Source of the DNA: Fusarium oxysporum f. sp. lycopersici 4287
Taxonomy: Eukaryota > Ascomycota > Sordariomycetes > Hypocreales > Nectriaceae
Direction: 5' to 3'
Length of the DNA: 64,000 bases
NCBI RefSeq assembly: GCF_000149955.1
Contig: NC_030986.1
Span: 5,125,624-5,189,623 of the forward strand
Positions 20,758 through 31,834 of this stretch are shown piece after piece; within the stretch, counting starts at the first letter, position 1; every line of letters starts with the position of its first letter. The notes beneath the pieces are model-generated. The model did not search any database and was not told the origin of the DNA. It worked only from the letters and a program-made list of their open reading frames with translations. A program made the translations under genes and the position numbers.

Positions 20758-21551
20758 GACGCCGACGACCGCGTACTTGTCGCCTGTCCCTTAAGCAAAC
20801 GTCTCGAACTCTCAATTAGAGTCAATTTATCAGAGTGATAGGCTTAATTGAGTGAAATAACTATGGTTGAGGAAGAAGTTTGAGAGGAAGCGAAGTTGAA
20901 AGAAAGATTTGGTGCTAAAGACCCCTATGACGCCAGCCGCGCCAAACGATATCCACTTACGGTTCCAAGAAAACCGCCGAGATGATCCCAACTGTCGGTT
21001 ACAACAGTGGATTTAACGTCCGATGGGACGTTAAAGAGCCATATCAGTCAATTGCCGATATTGCTTACGCGAAATGGAAATTTCAGTCGAGGTCTTTTTA
21101 CTATTCTTGTAAGTCGAATTTGCAGCGTCGTTGGTCATAAAATCCCGTCCAAGACGATGACGGCATCACCGAGAGTAGTTGATTAAACCAAAGTTAAACA
21201 AATCCAGCTCGGTTTTCTCAGCGCAATGTGGAAGATTCCGAAATTTGATAACAATGACATTCGATGTTAGATCCGCACATTTTTAAACTTCAAGCTGGGC
21301 AGAGATAGTTATTCACATCCATGATTAACAAGTAGCTCTTTCCAGACAACTCTTGTCTCCTATTCACACTCTAGATTTCGAGCATCATGTCTTATAATTC
21401 CAAGTATTCATGTCAAGTATAAACAAAGCCTCCATAGCGTATCTTGTATATAACACGCGGGCTGTTAAAGATAAAGTACTATATACAAGAACGAATAATT
21501 GTCAGGCACACAGGCGATTTCATGTACTGCTAATGATAATTAAACCAGCCA
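20758..21551. other. Intergenic between DUF1275 gene promoter and secreted protein 3' end
   Basis: About 790 bases, upstream of the DUF1275 gene. Contains the repeated dodecamer-like AACGTC/GACGTT elements near 21017-21032. No gene seen. Confidence 0.45.
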
Positions 21552-23651
21552 CTAGTATCCAGGGGCAGCAGTAGCAGTAACATAGACAGTCTGGGTAACG
21601 GTCTTAGCTACACACTCCTTCTTGGAAAAGGGGGAGCTGGGGCGGCGAGTATGAGTGCGGGTTCGAGTGCGAGTGCGGCGGCCAGAAGACTTGTTAGCCT
21701 TGGTGGGTGCCTGAGTGGTAACTGGGGAGTTCCCGGAGGCTTCCTCATTGCAGTCATCTTCACCATCGGCGGAGGTGGGGATAGTCTCAACAGGGCCAGC
21801 GATCTCGGTAGAGACCTGGGTAGCAACAGGGGCGTTACCGGACTCTTGCTCATCACAATCGTCCTCGCCGTCGGTGGGCTTGGACGCGGTAGGAGCGGCC
21901 TTGGTAGGAGCCTCAGTGGTAGCAGGCTCGTTGTCACCATCCACAGGGGCAGCGGGGGCAGACGGCTTGATGACAACTGAGGAAGGCTTCTCAGCAGCAG
22001 CAGCAGCAGACGAAGTGACCTCAGTTGGTGCGGAGAGAACATCAGTCACAGAGTCAGGGACTGTAGCGAAAGAGGGACGAGGCGCACCCTCAGGGACGTC
22101 AGACTCAGCAGAGGAAACCTCAGCACCAGCAGCAGCCTCGGCAGTAGAAGGCTTAGCAGCACCAGCATTAGGAGTCTTGGTAGCAGCAGGTTGAGCGACA
22201 GCAGTAGAAGCCTTGGTAGTAGATCCAGAGCCGGATCCAGAGCCACTGCCGTTGGAGATACAAGCGAAAGAGATCTTCTTGACATCAGCAGCCTGGGTAG
22301 GGCCACTGAGAGACCAAGCCATGTTGACATAGGGCCAGCAGATACGGCCATCAGACATAGTGACCATGTCACCAGCAACGTAGGTATCCTCAGAGGTGAT
22401 GGCAGAGCCAATCTTCTTGCCCTTGCTGTCGACAGCCTGGAACTTGGTACCAGCAAACTTGCCCTTGCAGCCCATGGCCTCGAACTCGCAGACGGGGTTG
22501 GAGATCTCCTCCCAGGTAACAAGAGCAGTGGAAGCATCGAAGGTAGCAACGTGAGCGTTGGAGCAGTCGTTGGCACCATCAGTCACCCAGTTGACTTGGC
22601 TGTCACCATCCTTGGCGCCAACCTTGGACGAAGCCTGCTCGCCAATAAGTGTCTTCTTGTCAGAGAACAGAGCAATGGCAACGTTGCGGTTGTTGGTACG
22701 GTTCTCAGCGTGAGTGTAGCCCTCACCCATCCAGTCGTTGAGAGTAAGATCGATAGCACCACGAGAAACCCAGGAGAAGATGTAAGAGTCAGCACCAATG
22801 AAGCGAGCGAGAGAGCTGTAAGAGCCACTCATTCCACCCATGGGCTCGTTACTAGCACCGTTGATGACGTGCTCGTTGGAGACCTTGACACCGTTGTTGC
22901 TCATGCCCTGAGTCTCGGTGTTCAACCAGATAGCACCCTGGTCTTCGGAGCAAAGTGAAGCGAAAGGGGGCTCATCGGCGGCTTCGAAGGCAATACCGGT
23001 GTTATGGGAGCAGCCCCATGAAGAAGAAGCGCCCTGGATCTCCTCAACCTTGCCCTCAGGGGTGATGTAGCGGATGGCATCACCAAAGTGACCGGAAGCA
23101 TCGCCACTGTAAGAGGTGACAACGATGTAGGCGGCATAGTAGCCAGCCTTCTCGGAGAAGACGAGATCACCGTTGATGTCAGGAGAAGCCAGAGCATTTC
23201 CTGAGAAGCCAGAGCCTCCAAGGAGAGTTCGGAAAGCCTGCTTGCCATTGGTGTACTTGTAGATCACAGGAAGAGGATCCTTGGACTCTCCAGAAACAAC
23301 CTCGTTGGTCAGGAGAGCGAAACCATCGTTGTGGGCAACGAGACCACCGGCCTCCTTGCCGTTCTTGACAGTAACAGGAGATCCAACAGCAGCAAAGGTC
23401 TTGGGGTCAACACCCTGGATGTGACACCGGTACCACTGGCATTCGAGGTAAGCCAGGAAAGCAGTCTTTCCATCAGGAGAGACGGCAAAGGGAGTTCGGC
23501 GATGGTGGGGAAGACCAGTCCAGTAAGCTTCCTTGACGGGGTTGAAAGAGGCACCCAAGGTGAGGGTATCGACGTGGTTCTCGAGCGAGGAGGAGGTGAG
23601 TTGGGCAGCAGCCAGCGCCAGGCCGGCAGCGAAAGTGAGAAGACGAGACAT
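21552..23651 (-). CDS. Secreted protein of unknown function with Ser/Thr/Pro/Ala-rich tail
   Basis: Single exon, 699 residues. MSRLLTFAAGLALAAAQ is a signal peptide. Residues about 25 to 465 form a globular region with repeated strand-like elements and phrases such as AVSPDGKTAFLAYLECQW, YAAYIVVTSYSGDASGHFG, and ALVTWEEISNP, compatible with a beta-propeller; I do not recognise the family. A Gly-Ser linker (NGSGSGSGSGS, about 467-477) leads into a 220-residue Ser/Thr/Ala/Pro-rich tail with two acidic cysteine-containing repeats, DGEDDCDEQESGNAPV and DGEDDCNEEASGNSPV. The end (CVAKTVTQTVYVTATAAPGY) lacks a hydrophobic GPI signal. Strong codon bias toward C-ending codons suggests high expression. 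Likely a secreted, O-glycosylated wall-associated protein (inference). Confidence 0.85.
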   Translation of the reverse strand: MSRLLTFAAGLALAAAQLTSSSLENHVDTLTLGASFNPVKEAYWTGLPHHRRTPFAVSPDGKTAFLAYLECQWYRCHIQGVDPKTFAAVGSPVTVKNGKEAGGLVAHNDGFALLTNEVVSGESKDPLPVIYKYTNGKQAFRTLLGGSGFSGNALASPDINGDLVFSEKAGYYAAYIVVTSYSGDASGHFGDAIRYITPEGKVEEIQGASSSWGCSHNTGIAFEAADEPPFASLCSEDQGAIWLNTETQGMSNNGVKVSNEHVINGASNEPMGGMSGSYSSLARFIGADSYIFSWVSRGAIDLTLNDWMGEGYTHAENRTNNRNVAIALFSDKKTLIGEQASSKVGAKDGDSQVNWVTDGANDCSNAHVATFDASTALVTWEEISNPVCEFEAMGCKGKFAGTKFQAVDSKGKKIGSAITSEDTYVAGDMVTMSDGRICWPYVNMAWSLSGPTQAADVKKISFACISNGSGSGSGSGSTTKASTAVAQPAATKTPNAGAAKPSTAEAAAGAEVSSAESDVPEGAPRPSFATVPDSVTDVLSAPTEVTSSAAAAAEKPSSVVIKPSAPAAPVDGDNEPATTEAPTKAAPTASKPTDGEDDCDEQESGNAPVATQVSTEIAGPVETIPTSADGEDDCNEEASGNSPVTTQAPTKANKSSGRRTRTRTRTHTRRPSSPFSKKECVAKTVTQTVYVTATAAPGY

Positions 23652-25545
23652 TGTGATGTTGGCTTAGAGGTCAAGCAAGGAACGAATGTATTCGGTTGGA
23701 ATAGTGTACGAAAAAGAACGTATGTAGTCAGAATGGTAATGAATGAATAGAGCAAAAGAATGTAAAGAGGACTAGACCCCAGGTCAGTTATCCAAGCCAG
23801 CAGTGAGTGAAGCTATCGTCTCTCTGTCTTCCATTCAAGCTGGAGAGCAGCATCTCTTATAAGTTAAAAAGCCGAACCCATGCTATCCTACCCCAACGCA
23901 ATGAACCAAGCTAACCATGTTTGAAGACGAGCTGAGAGCGGTGGAAAAACTCCAGAACTATCTGCCCGTATGATGACCACTCATAGATGGTGAATGGATG
24001 GTGGAACATCAAACAGGCACCGATTGAGGGGTGATCAAGCACAGACTTTGTGTTTCAAACCCCTGGTGAAGAAGCTAGTGTCGAGGAAACCTTTCCTAAA
24101 GTTGCTGGATTTGGGAATAAAGCTCCTAATGAATCCTTGCCAGGTCTCGTGTCTCATTAGGTTGGTGATACTCCGGATGTAAAGTGAAAGGGTTGTGGTC
24201 GTTTGTCTTATCTGATGGCCATGACGATCTTCGGCAGTTGTCAGCCTTGTGAGAGACAGCTCAATCAACACTGACAACAAGTTAGATGAGTACATGACTA
24301 TTGCCTGGGTGACTTGATATCCATTGAGCCTTGTAAAGCATCAGGAGGGTTGTATCACAGGAGACAATGCCTGTTGTCGAAAGCTGACATGCTGGAAGAC
24401 AGTGTTTGAAGACCCGAGGGAAGTCGAAGCTATACGCGGACTCAGGTGTCATCCTTGCTCCTTCGCCCGTTTCTCAGAATTTGCCATGGACGTTGTATCC
24501 TTTCCTCGCCTAGCCTTATTAATAAGCGGCACAGCTCCAGTATTTCCCATCACCATGGTTTCAGAATTCAAGAAATGTGAGAACAGCCGATAGTGGGCAG
24601 ATCTGATAGAAACTCCCCGAGAGAGAAGCAAAAGGATCGTCACGAATGGACAGCAAAACAGATGAAAGACATGATACAGGGGTGATTGACTAGTGATTTA
24701 TTCCCGGGCGCCTATCACTGACTTGCATTGCATTACATTGCATTCTGTACCTTAAGGTAAGACAAGACAGTTGTCAGAACTATCTTAGCGCCCGACGTGA
24801 CATTTTGTTAGTCAAGGCCTCAGAGAATGTGCAACGGATGCTTCGGCCTCGGGCGTTACGCAGGGGGTTAACGGGTAATATTAAACATCCGATGCGAGAT
24901 GGTCGTTGAAGGAATGGAAATTGGCAGATGGATCCATTTGATATTTATCATGGGTCGAGAACTGAGGCCGCCAAATATTAATACCCGTCGATAGAACTAT
25001 TTATTACTAGCGAGGGGTCTATTTTGGGACTGCCGAGGTTGAGGATTTCATTCTAGAACATCATCATCAATCTCTAATGATGGATCCATATATCACAAGC
25101 TTCTGTTTTCTTCGATCAGTGAACCAGTGGGTTGATTGTAAGAATATGGGTATTGAGTGAAAATATCTAGGCCTCACGTGCTGTAGTCTCCCCTAAAGCA
25201 CCCCTGAACATCGGGCGTCTGCAGATAAAGACTAGACCTAGTTCGGCGACTCGCCTCAAGCCCCCCCGCGTTGTTATTGATTCTCTTCTCGTATCGTGCA
25301 TGATGAGAAAACGAGGCTGAGCCCATTCATTCCAATCCCATCGTTCAATAGGGGCACTTTCACTAAGGTATAGAGTCATCATCAACTAAGTTACCTTTAC
25401 TTACACATTCTCATTCTCGCACTCATTTATTTCTCTCATTTATTCTTCACAGCCTAAACACGACATCTTCTTATCTCTTCTGTAACGTCATCGTCAGCAT
25501 CAGTTTCTGCCCTGAGCTGGGCATCGGCTCACTTGCATCATCAAC
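23652..25545. promoter_or_regulatory. Divergent intergenic region of the secreted protein and the membrane protein
   Basis: 1.9 kb between divergent starts. A TATAAG box lies on the minus strand at 23856..23861, about 205 bases from the secreted-protein ATG. The plus-strand leader before 25546 is pyrimidine-rich. The 23.9-25.2 kb section shows no gene. Confidence 0.45.
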
Positions 25546-26641
25546 ATGATGCTCAAGTATCTCACCAAGCCTACGAGGAAGAACATTTCTGATGCTCTTC
25601 TCATCTTGGGTGTAATTGGCAGTGTTATTTCAGTCATTTTGGCGTCCATTGTGTTTATTGCCGGTACCACCATTATTCGTGGTGATCCTGATCATCTTCT
25701 ATGGAAGCCATTAGCCTTGGTCTCGGTAAGTTCACCCATAATCACTCACTTCTCATATTCTTGATATTTCGATACTTCGAGATATAAATTCACTTTTCCG
25801 GATCTTCCGACTGACAAATCACCAGTTTGAAGGCATTATTCCCAACAATGATACCTCTCATTTCTTGGTGCACCTAAACTGGTTCGCCAGTTCCTTCGGA
25901 TGGGAACATCCCACAGCCCCCAAGGGTCTTCCAAAAGTTGGAATCACATCCTCGGGACTACGATATCACTCAAATATCGTTAATGATCTTAACCAAATTG
26001 CCACTGAACTTCGACTACCAGAAGACACCTTCAACTGCCCCAAGCCGGGCCCGTATGAAGATCCATGTGGCAACATCTTCTTTGAAGCTTGGCGAAGCTA
26101 CATGGCCAGCGGTGGACTTCCGATCAGTAGCTGGATCGTCTGGGTCAATATCTATGTCGCTCTGGTATTCAGCATTATGGACATTCTCCGAGAGTGGGTT
26201 ATTCCCAACAGACCTCACTGGATGAAGTGTCGTTGCATCATCGGCAAGCGATGGTGTCCTCTTCCCAAGGGCAGCAAGGAGGAAATCGAGCAGTTCGACG
26301 ACTACGTATGGGACAAGGTCCGGCTCACCTACTGGGCCATTTCGGCTGCTTACTTCGGCATCGCTGCCGGTCACACATGTCTTAACTCAGTTTTCTTTGT
26401 TCGTTACCTGGGGTATTTCGAGGAGCGTTTACCAGACGGTATCAGCATGCACGGAAGACGACGCCTGGCTTCTGAGATCTTGCTCTGGGTCGCTTTTGGC
26501 ATCAAGACATTTGGTGCATTGTGCATGGCTGTGAGGTGGAAGCTGAGCAGAAGGCCAAAGGGCTGGATGGACGGACAGAGCCTCGGTCGCCTTGAGAGGT
26601 CCAAGCCAAACGGTGCAGATGGAGGGAAATACACAGATTAG
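25546..26641 (+). CDS. Four-helix integral membrane protein, unknown function
   Basis: Exons 25546..25725 and 25826..26641 (100-nt intron, phase 0); 331 residues. It starts MMLKYLTKPTRKN; the second Met may be used. Predicted membrane segments from hydrophobicity: 18-44 (LLILGVIGSVISVILASIVF), 161-182, 227-254 and 275-298. The segment between the first and second (about 70-160) probably lies outside the cytoplasm and contains Cys131 and Cys141 (FNCPKPGPYEDPCG), perhaps a disulphide. A cytoplasmic-type basic/Cys cluster WMKCRCIIGKRWCPLPKG precedes helix 3. I do not recognise the family. The frame is supported by a canonical GTAAGT/ACCAG junction that continues the hydrophobic-to-hydrophilic pattern. 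Confidence 0.75.
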
Positions 26642-27093
26642 AGTGTCAGTGATATAAAGCGAGAATGTATTATACTTAATAATTGGCGATAATAGATTGC
26701 TCCGGCAAAAGCGTTTGGTTTGAATCTGATGTTCATGAACCTCGTCTTGACTCAAATGACAAGGCCCGGATTTGTCATATGAAATGCACCCCGCAGACAG
26801 CAAGGTCCACCAAAACACCCTAGCAGTGGTTGGATAGTTCGCAGAAAGATACAACTACCGCCGTTAGGTGCTGCTTTAGCTTGGACTCTATCTTGAGGCG
26901 GGGAAGTTGATTGATTGTTGATTCACTGACTTGCGGGACCGGGAGAGAGCCGGTTCACTCTGGCCGGCCGGCTCATATAAATGAAGACCGAGTGAATAAC
27001 TGACAGGAAGTCAGGCATGGCAATTCTATAACTCTCATAATCAAATAAATCATTGACTTCATTGTATTCACTCATCAAGCACAAATAAGCATA
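26642..27093. other. Intergenic, promoter of aldolase-like gene
   Basis: 450 bases. Contains a GGCCGGCCGGC tract at about 26962 and the TATA box described separately. Confidence 0.5.
26976..26981 (+). promoter_or_regulatory. TATA box of aldolase-like gene
   Basis: TATAAA 113 bases upstream of the ATG at 27094, directly after a CCGGCCGG palindrome; spacing fits a core promoter. Confidence 0.5.
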
Positions 27094-28218
27094 ATGCTCA
27101 CATCAAAGTCTTTCCGTACAGCGCCTCTAAAGCGAGTTATCTCCAGGCAGGCCTCACTTTCATTCAGCAGCTCAGCCTCTAAATCCCGTATTATCCTCCC
27201 CTCTCAGAAACTCACAACCAAACCTTATTCAAAATTCCAACCTTCTCTTCGATCCGCATCCTTCGCAACAAGCTCCGAAGCTTCGGCTTCAACGCCCGAG
27301 GAGCCAGTCAACCAGAACTTTGCAGCTGTTGCAACAGGCGGTATCCCATATCCTGGAATTCCCAAGATCGAGGACCCTTATCAAAAGCGACAATGGCAAT
27401 TGGAACACATGGCTGGTGCCTTTCGCGTGTTTTCCCGTATGGGGTTCACTGAGGGTGCTGCGGGACATATCAGTGTGAGAGATCCTGTTGATCCTAACAC
27501 ATTTTGGATTAACCCGTGAGTCTTATTTTCCCCTTGGGTGAATTTCACGTTAACAAGATCAGTATGGGTGTTCACTTCGGAATGCTTGAGGCAGGCCATA
27601 TGGTTCACATCAACGAAGACGGCCAAGTCATTGGCGGTAACCGAGTCGCCGTCAACGCAGCTGGTTTTACAATTCATGCTGCTATTCATAAAGCCAGACC
27701 AGATGTAGACGCTGCATGCCACGCTCACTCTAAATATGGCAAGGCTTGGTCAACATTCGGGAAGCCCCTTGAGATGATCAGTCAAGATGCTTGTATCTTC
27801 TACAACGACCACAGCGTGTACTCCGACTTTGGAGGTGTTGTCTTTGAAGACGATGAGGGCGCTTGTATTGCCAAAGCACTCGGTCCGAAGAACCGATCGG
27901 TCATTCTGCAGAACCATGGGCTGTTGACGGCGGGTAAAACAGTTGATGAAGCGGCGTATTTGTTTTCCCTCATGGAGAGGACGTGTGAGATCCAGCTGTT
28001 GGTCGAGAGTGCTGGACTGCCGAGGCAGATTATTGGTAATGAAGAGGCTGAGTACACCTATCGTTACAATGCTGATCCTGTGAGTTGCCGTTCTATGGAA
28101 GAAATTACAAACAGTTGACTGACATGGTGAATAGGAGGCGTTGTATACTGAATTCCAGCCTGATTTCGAATACGAGGTTTGGAAGTCTAATGGTAAGCTA
28201 AAATCGGGTGTTAACTGA
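27094..28218 (+). CDS. Class II aldolase/adducin-domain protein, probable mitochondrial presequence
   Basis: Exons 27094..27515, 27563..28079, 28135..28218; 340 residues as called. Residues 1-70 are rich in Ser, Arg, Lys and Thr with few acids (RTAPLKRVISRQASLSFSSS), a typical mitochondrial targeting sequence. The class II aldolase fold follows: FRVFSRMGFTEGAAGHISVRDP, FGMLEAGHMVHI, then metal ligands His194 and His196 in AACHAHSKYG and His259 in LQNHGLLTAGKTVDEA. Members cleave or epimerise sugar phosphates or act structurally; fungal versions of this type are uncharacterised or known as the mug14 group, so a substrate is not given. The 3' end is uncertain: reading through after EVWKSN gives a stop at 28216, while using the GTAAGC donor at 28193 and the TTAG acceptor at 28262 would give a stop at 28265. 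Confidence 0.85.
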
Positions 28219-28406
28219 AGTGGGATACCCTGGTGATGGTGCTTTAAAATGAGAAGCGTTAGCATGAATGGTCATTTCAGAATCCCTTGTCGTCAAGCTC
28301 TTAAGATGCGGCTTTCGTGTAATTCGCATTAGCTTGTTAGACCTTACAGCCAGTCTTCCTCATGACAGAATGTCTCTTTTCAGTTATCCCAATAATCCGT
28401 CACATC

Positions 28407-30447
28407 CTACAGCAACGTCTTTCTCCACCACTTCTCTTCCTCCTCAAGCCACAGCCTCACGTTCTTCGGCTGCCCAAATCCATGACCTTCTTCTGGTACA
28501 ACGATAAGCTCAACCTCGCCCCCTGCCTTCTTAATAGCATTGGCCATCTCTTGTGCCTGGTCCAGCGGCGTGATCTTATCGCTACCTCCATGCAAGAGCA
28601 GCAACGGGGCTGTGATCTTATGAGCCTCGAACAAGGGGCTCCTCTCATGGCAGATTCTGTCCTTTTCGCTCTTATCTACCCCTTTCTGCAACACTAGGTG
28701 ATCTGTGTAGTCTGATTCCAACTTGTGGGTTGAGTCATCCAGGCGTTTGATGTCGCTTACACCTGAGAGACATACACCGCCAGCGAAGGTGCTCGGGTGA
28801 CGGGTTAAGCTTCGAAGGGTGTTGTAACCTCCTGCGCTTACACCAGTGATTCCTACTCCACCAAGTTTCACCACTCCCTTGGACGTCAAATTATCTGCGA
28901 ATTCCGCAGCGTCGTCTGAGTCCACTAAGCCCCAGTTTCCCCAGAGAGCTTCACGATATTCACGCCCATGAGCGCATGAGCCTTTGTAGTTGAAAGCAAG
29001 AACTGCATATCCTCTCGAGGTGAAATATTGTGTTCTCGGGTCAAGACCAGGGCCGGTGTAAGATGTTGGCCCTCCGTGACTTGTCATGATCAGAGGAGGT
29101 AGATCTCCTTCCGGAGCCTGGAAGTCAGGATTGTGCGGGAACCACAGGAATCCATACAACTCTCTTTCGGGTTGGCCCTTTGAGCGGATTGTCTTCAAGA
29201 TAGGCTTGGAGCAGAATTCTCTAGGAAGCCCATCGTCTGTGGACCCTCGGACTTGGGTGATCTGACCTGAGCCTTCAGTGTCAATTCGATAGAGCGCTTT
29301 AGCATTAGTCTCTCCGGAACCAACAACAAGAACCGAGGTATTGCTCAAGCGTGCAACTGCGTCCAGCTGGACTTCCGCCAGTCTCTGAGAATCGCCGATA
29401 TCTTTCCACCTTCCCGACTCTAGATCGATGAGAATTACCCTAGATTTCCCCAGAATGAAGGGAGACGCGACAAGATGTCGATCAGACAAAGGTGCATACG
29501 TGTGACTATATTCGTTCAGCGGGATTATCATGGTGACTTCGGGGTTCTTACCTTCCCTGGAACCATCGAAGTCCTCCAAACTCCGCATTGGCGATACCAT
29601 TGACTTTGATCTCAACATGCTCATCACTTCCGGGAAGAATACGGAACAAGCGACGATATTCTCCGACCTCCTTACCAAAGAAGAGGGATCCATCGGGGCC
29701 CCATCTAGGTTCTGCGACGCCCTCACGATCCTTTCCTACAATCAGGCTAATATCTGAGATGGTCCCATCGTTCCATGCCGCAGTATACAGCCGCGCAGAG
29801 TCAAAAGGCAGTTCAGGATGATTCCACTCCAGCCACGCAAGCTTTGAACCATCCGGACTGAAAGATGGCTCATAGTAGAAGTCAGCAGTGTCAAGTATCC
29901 GCTTTACCTCGGCTGTTTCAGTGTTGATTGCCACGATGTAGTTGCGAACTCCATCAGGAGTGTCACGCTCATGGTCTTCCTGGTTGGCCAGAACCCATGG
30001 CGACGTCAAGTTTGCTTCAAAGTTTGAATATCTCAGGTTGGAGTGGCCAGTCAGTTTTTCAACTTCCTTGCTGTCTGGGTTTAAGATGTGAACTGTATCA
30101 CCCTTGTTGGAGAAGATGATACGATCATCTGGGAGAACGGCGTATGTTGAACCGCCATACTCATACACACTATTCTCGGCACTGTACTCGGATGGAAGAA
30201 TATCTTTGATACTGTCTTTCAGGATCTCAACAATAGTTGTGCTTCCATCTTCGCGGCTTTCCGTGTAGAAAGCTCTACCAGATTTGGGCTGTCCATGTCA
30301 ACGGCTGCTGAGATCATCAAGTGCCAGAATGCTTACATTGGCTCTAGGTGAGGCAAGTCTTCTCGTCTTAGATACAATTGAAGCTACCGAGATTGGTGAT
30401 TCCCAGTCCCCGTATGGAGCAGTCTTCTTGGTGGTGGTGGTGGACAT
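28407..30447 (-). CDS. S9C-type prolyl oligopeptidase family peptidase (acylaminoacyl-peptidase-like)
   Basis: Exons (minus): 30447..30337, 30288..29552, 29505..28407; 648 residues. The N-terminal two thirds carry WD40-like beta-propeller repeats (for example FYYEPSFSPDGSKLAWLEWN and AEPRWGPDGSLFFGKE). The alpha/beta hydrolase domain is complete: PPLIMTSHGGPTSYTG, nucleophile Ser506 in GVSAGGYN, Asp592 in HGGSDKITP and His624 in EEGHGFG. Such enzymes remove dipeptides or acylated amino acids from peptides; no signal peptide, so probably cytosolic. The second intron is deduced from a frame change: splicing GTAAGAA (29551) to AATATAG (29506) gives FQG-SHTYAPLSDR and restores the family sequence. 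The ATG is followed by four ACC codons (MSTTTTKKTAPYG). Confidence 0.9.
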
Positions 30448-31834
30448 GGTGGTTGTTGATGTTCAAGTTTGGTTACAAAGTGCGGGGTGACAGAGAACAC
30501 AAGTGTAAGATACACCCTGCAGCAGTTAATGGACAGCAGTCTCAATCCAAACAGGTATCTATCTGCATAAGGGACTTTTGTTCTAAATAAAACAAGCGCG
30601 TTTGGCCATTTACTGAGACACATGCTACGGTGATTGGGAAGTCGCTGAGAGAGGCGGAGCGAATTCGCGCTATAATCAGTTTAAAGGTGAGAAGCATAGC
30701 TCACCACCCACCTTGATGAACAGCGCCAACCATGGCATGTTACATCTCATACCAGCAACGCCTAAAGCATTTCAATTCATTTCTCTGACAAATAGATCAA
30801 GACTGAATTTAGATCGTGTATTGTTCACTCTGGCTGCCGCTCATGAAAGCATGGTGATAAGTTCAATATGAGTGAGATTTTTCATCGCTCCAACACCTAC
30901 AGAACATCATCATTGAGCGGATAATTCAAAGATGGCCCTCAAGATCAAGTCAGACTTCTCAATTTAAACAAAGTTCAAGGGAGTTAATGGGACAGTCAAT
31001 AGTCTTGGTTGTATCTTCATAAGAAAATCAACGATTCACACACACACCGGGCAATGTCACTAGGAGAGAGATATTTAGCAAGCTGCGAGATGGAGTTCAT
31101 TTTATAAGGAATCTTTTCATATATTATTCTATTTCATCATTCCAAGGGGCTCATATTGAGTTGATAAACAAGTCAAACAACATACATTACACCACTTCTA
31201 ATAAGCATCATGATTCATAAACTTACACTCGGGAATTAACATGAGATAGCATAGAATAAACACCCCAAACTCCTTGATGTAACAGTAAATCAACAACCAT
31301 GAGATAACTCATCTATTGTAACGTACCTCTCTATCGTACACCCTCACAACTTACCATGTCGTTACAGCAAACTTCCCGTGGCGTCCCTGACAGCCGGCCG
31401 CCAGGAACAGCATGCAGGTACGCTTCGATCCCGATCAACAATCGTCGACAATCCCATAGAGAACAAGCTTCGTGTACGTCATTAGCCCACGTGGTAGTAT
31501 ATATCACTCTTCAAATGGTCTGTGCCTCGTGATGGTTGCGCCGTCGCATGTCAACACCAAAGCCACATGACCCACGTGCCGTGATACGGGTAAAACGGTC
31601 ACGTCAAACGCTGCAGGTACATCAGGCGCAGGAACGTACTCACTTGGATATTCTAAAAGCAGGGCATTTTCACTTGAAAATGACCACCAGAGCCTCTTTA
31701 TCAAGGCAGTGTATAAGAGTGACCATGTCGCGAGCGACTGTGGAGAGAAGTGATTAAGAAAGGATTAAAGTCATCAGATACAGGTATCTATCGCTTGCGT
31801 CAAATATATACAAAGCACCCTGCCTCCCCAACCG
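30448..31834. other. Intergenic, 1.4 kb upstream of the S9C peptidase
   Basis: AT-rich non-coding DNA, upstream of the peptidase gene and downstream of the next minus-strand gene. No gene or repeat recognised. Confidence 0.5.

Noticed and set aside
21608..23248. Several long frames overlapping the 699-residue secreted protein on both strands
   Set aside because: Shadows of a GC3-biased exon; the repeated Leu/Pro or Gly/Arg content is typical of off-frame translation.
23900..25500. Possible spliced gene in the divergent region between the secreted and membrane proteins
   Set aside because: Only frames below 90 codons, with no plausible donor-acceptor chain joining them into a recognisable protein.
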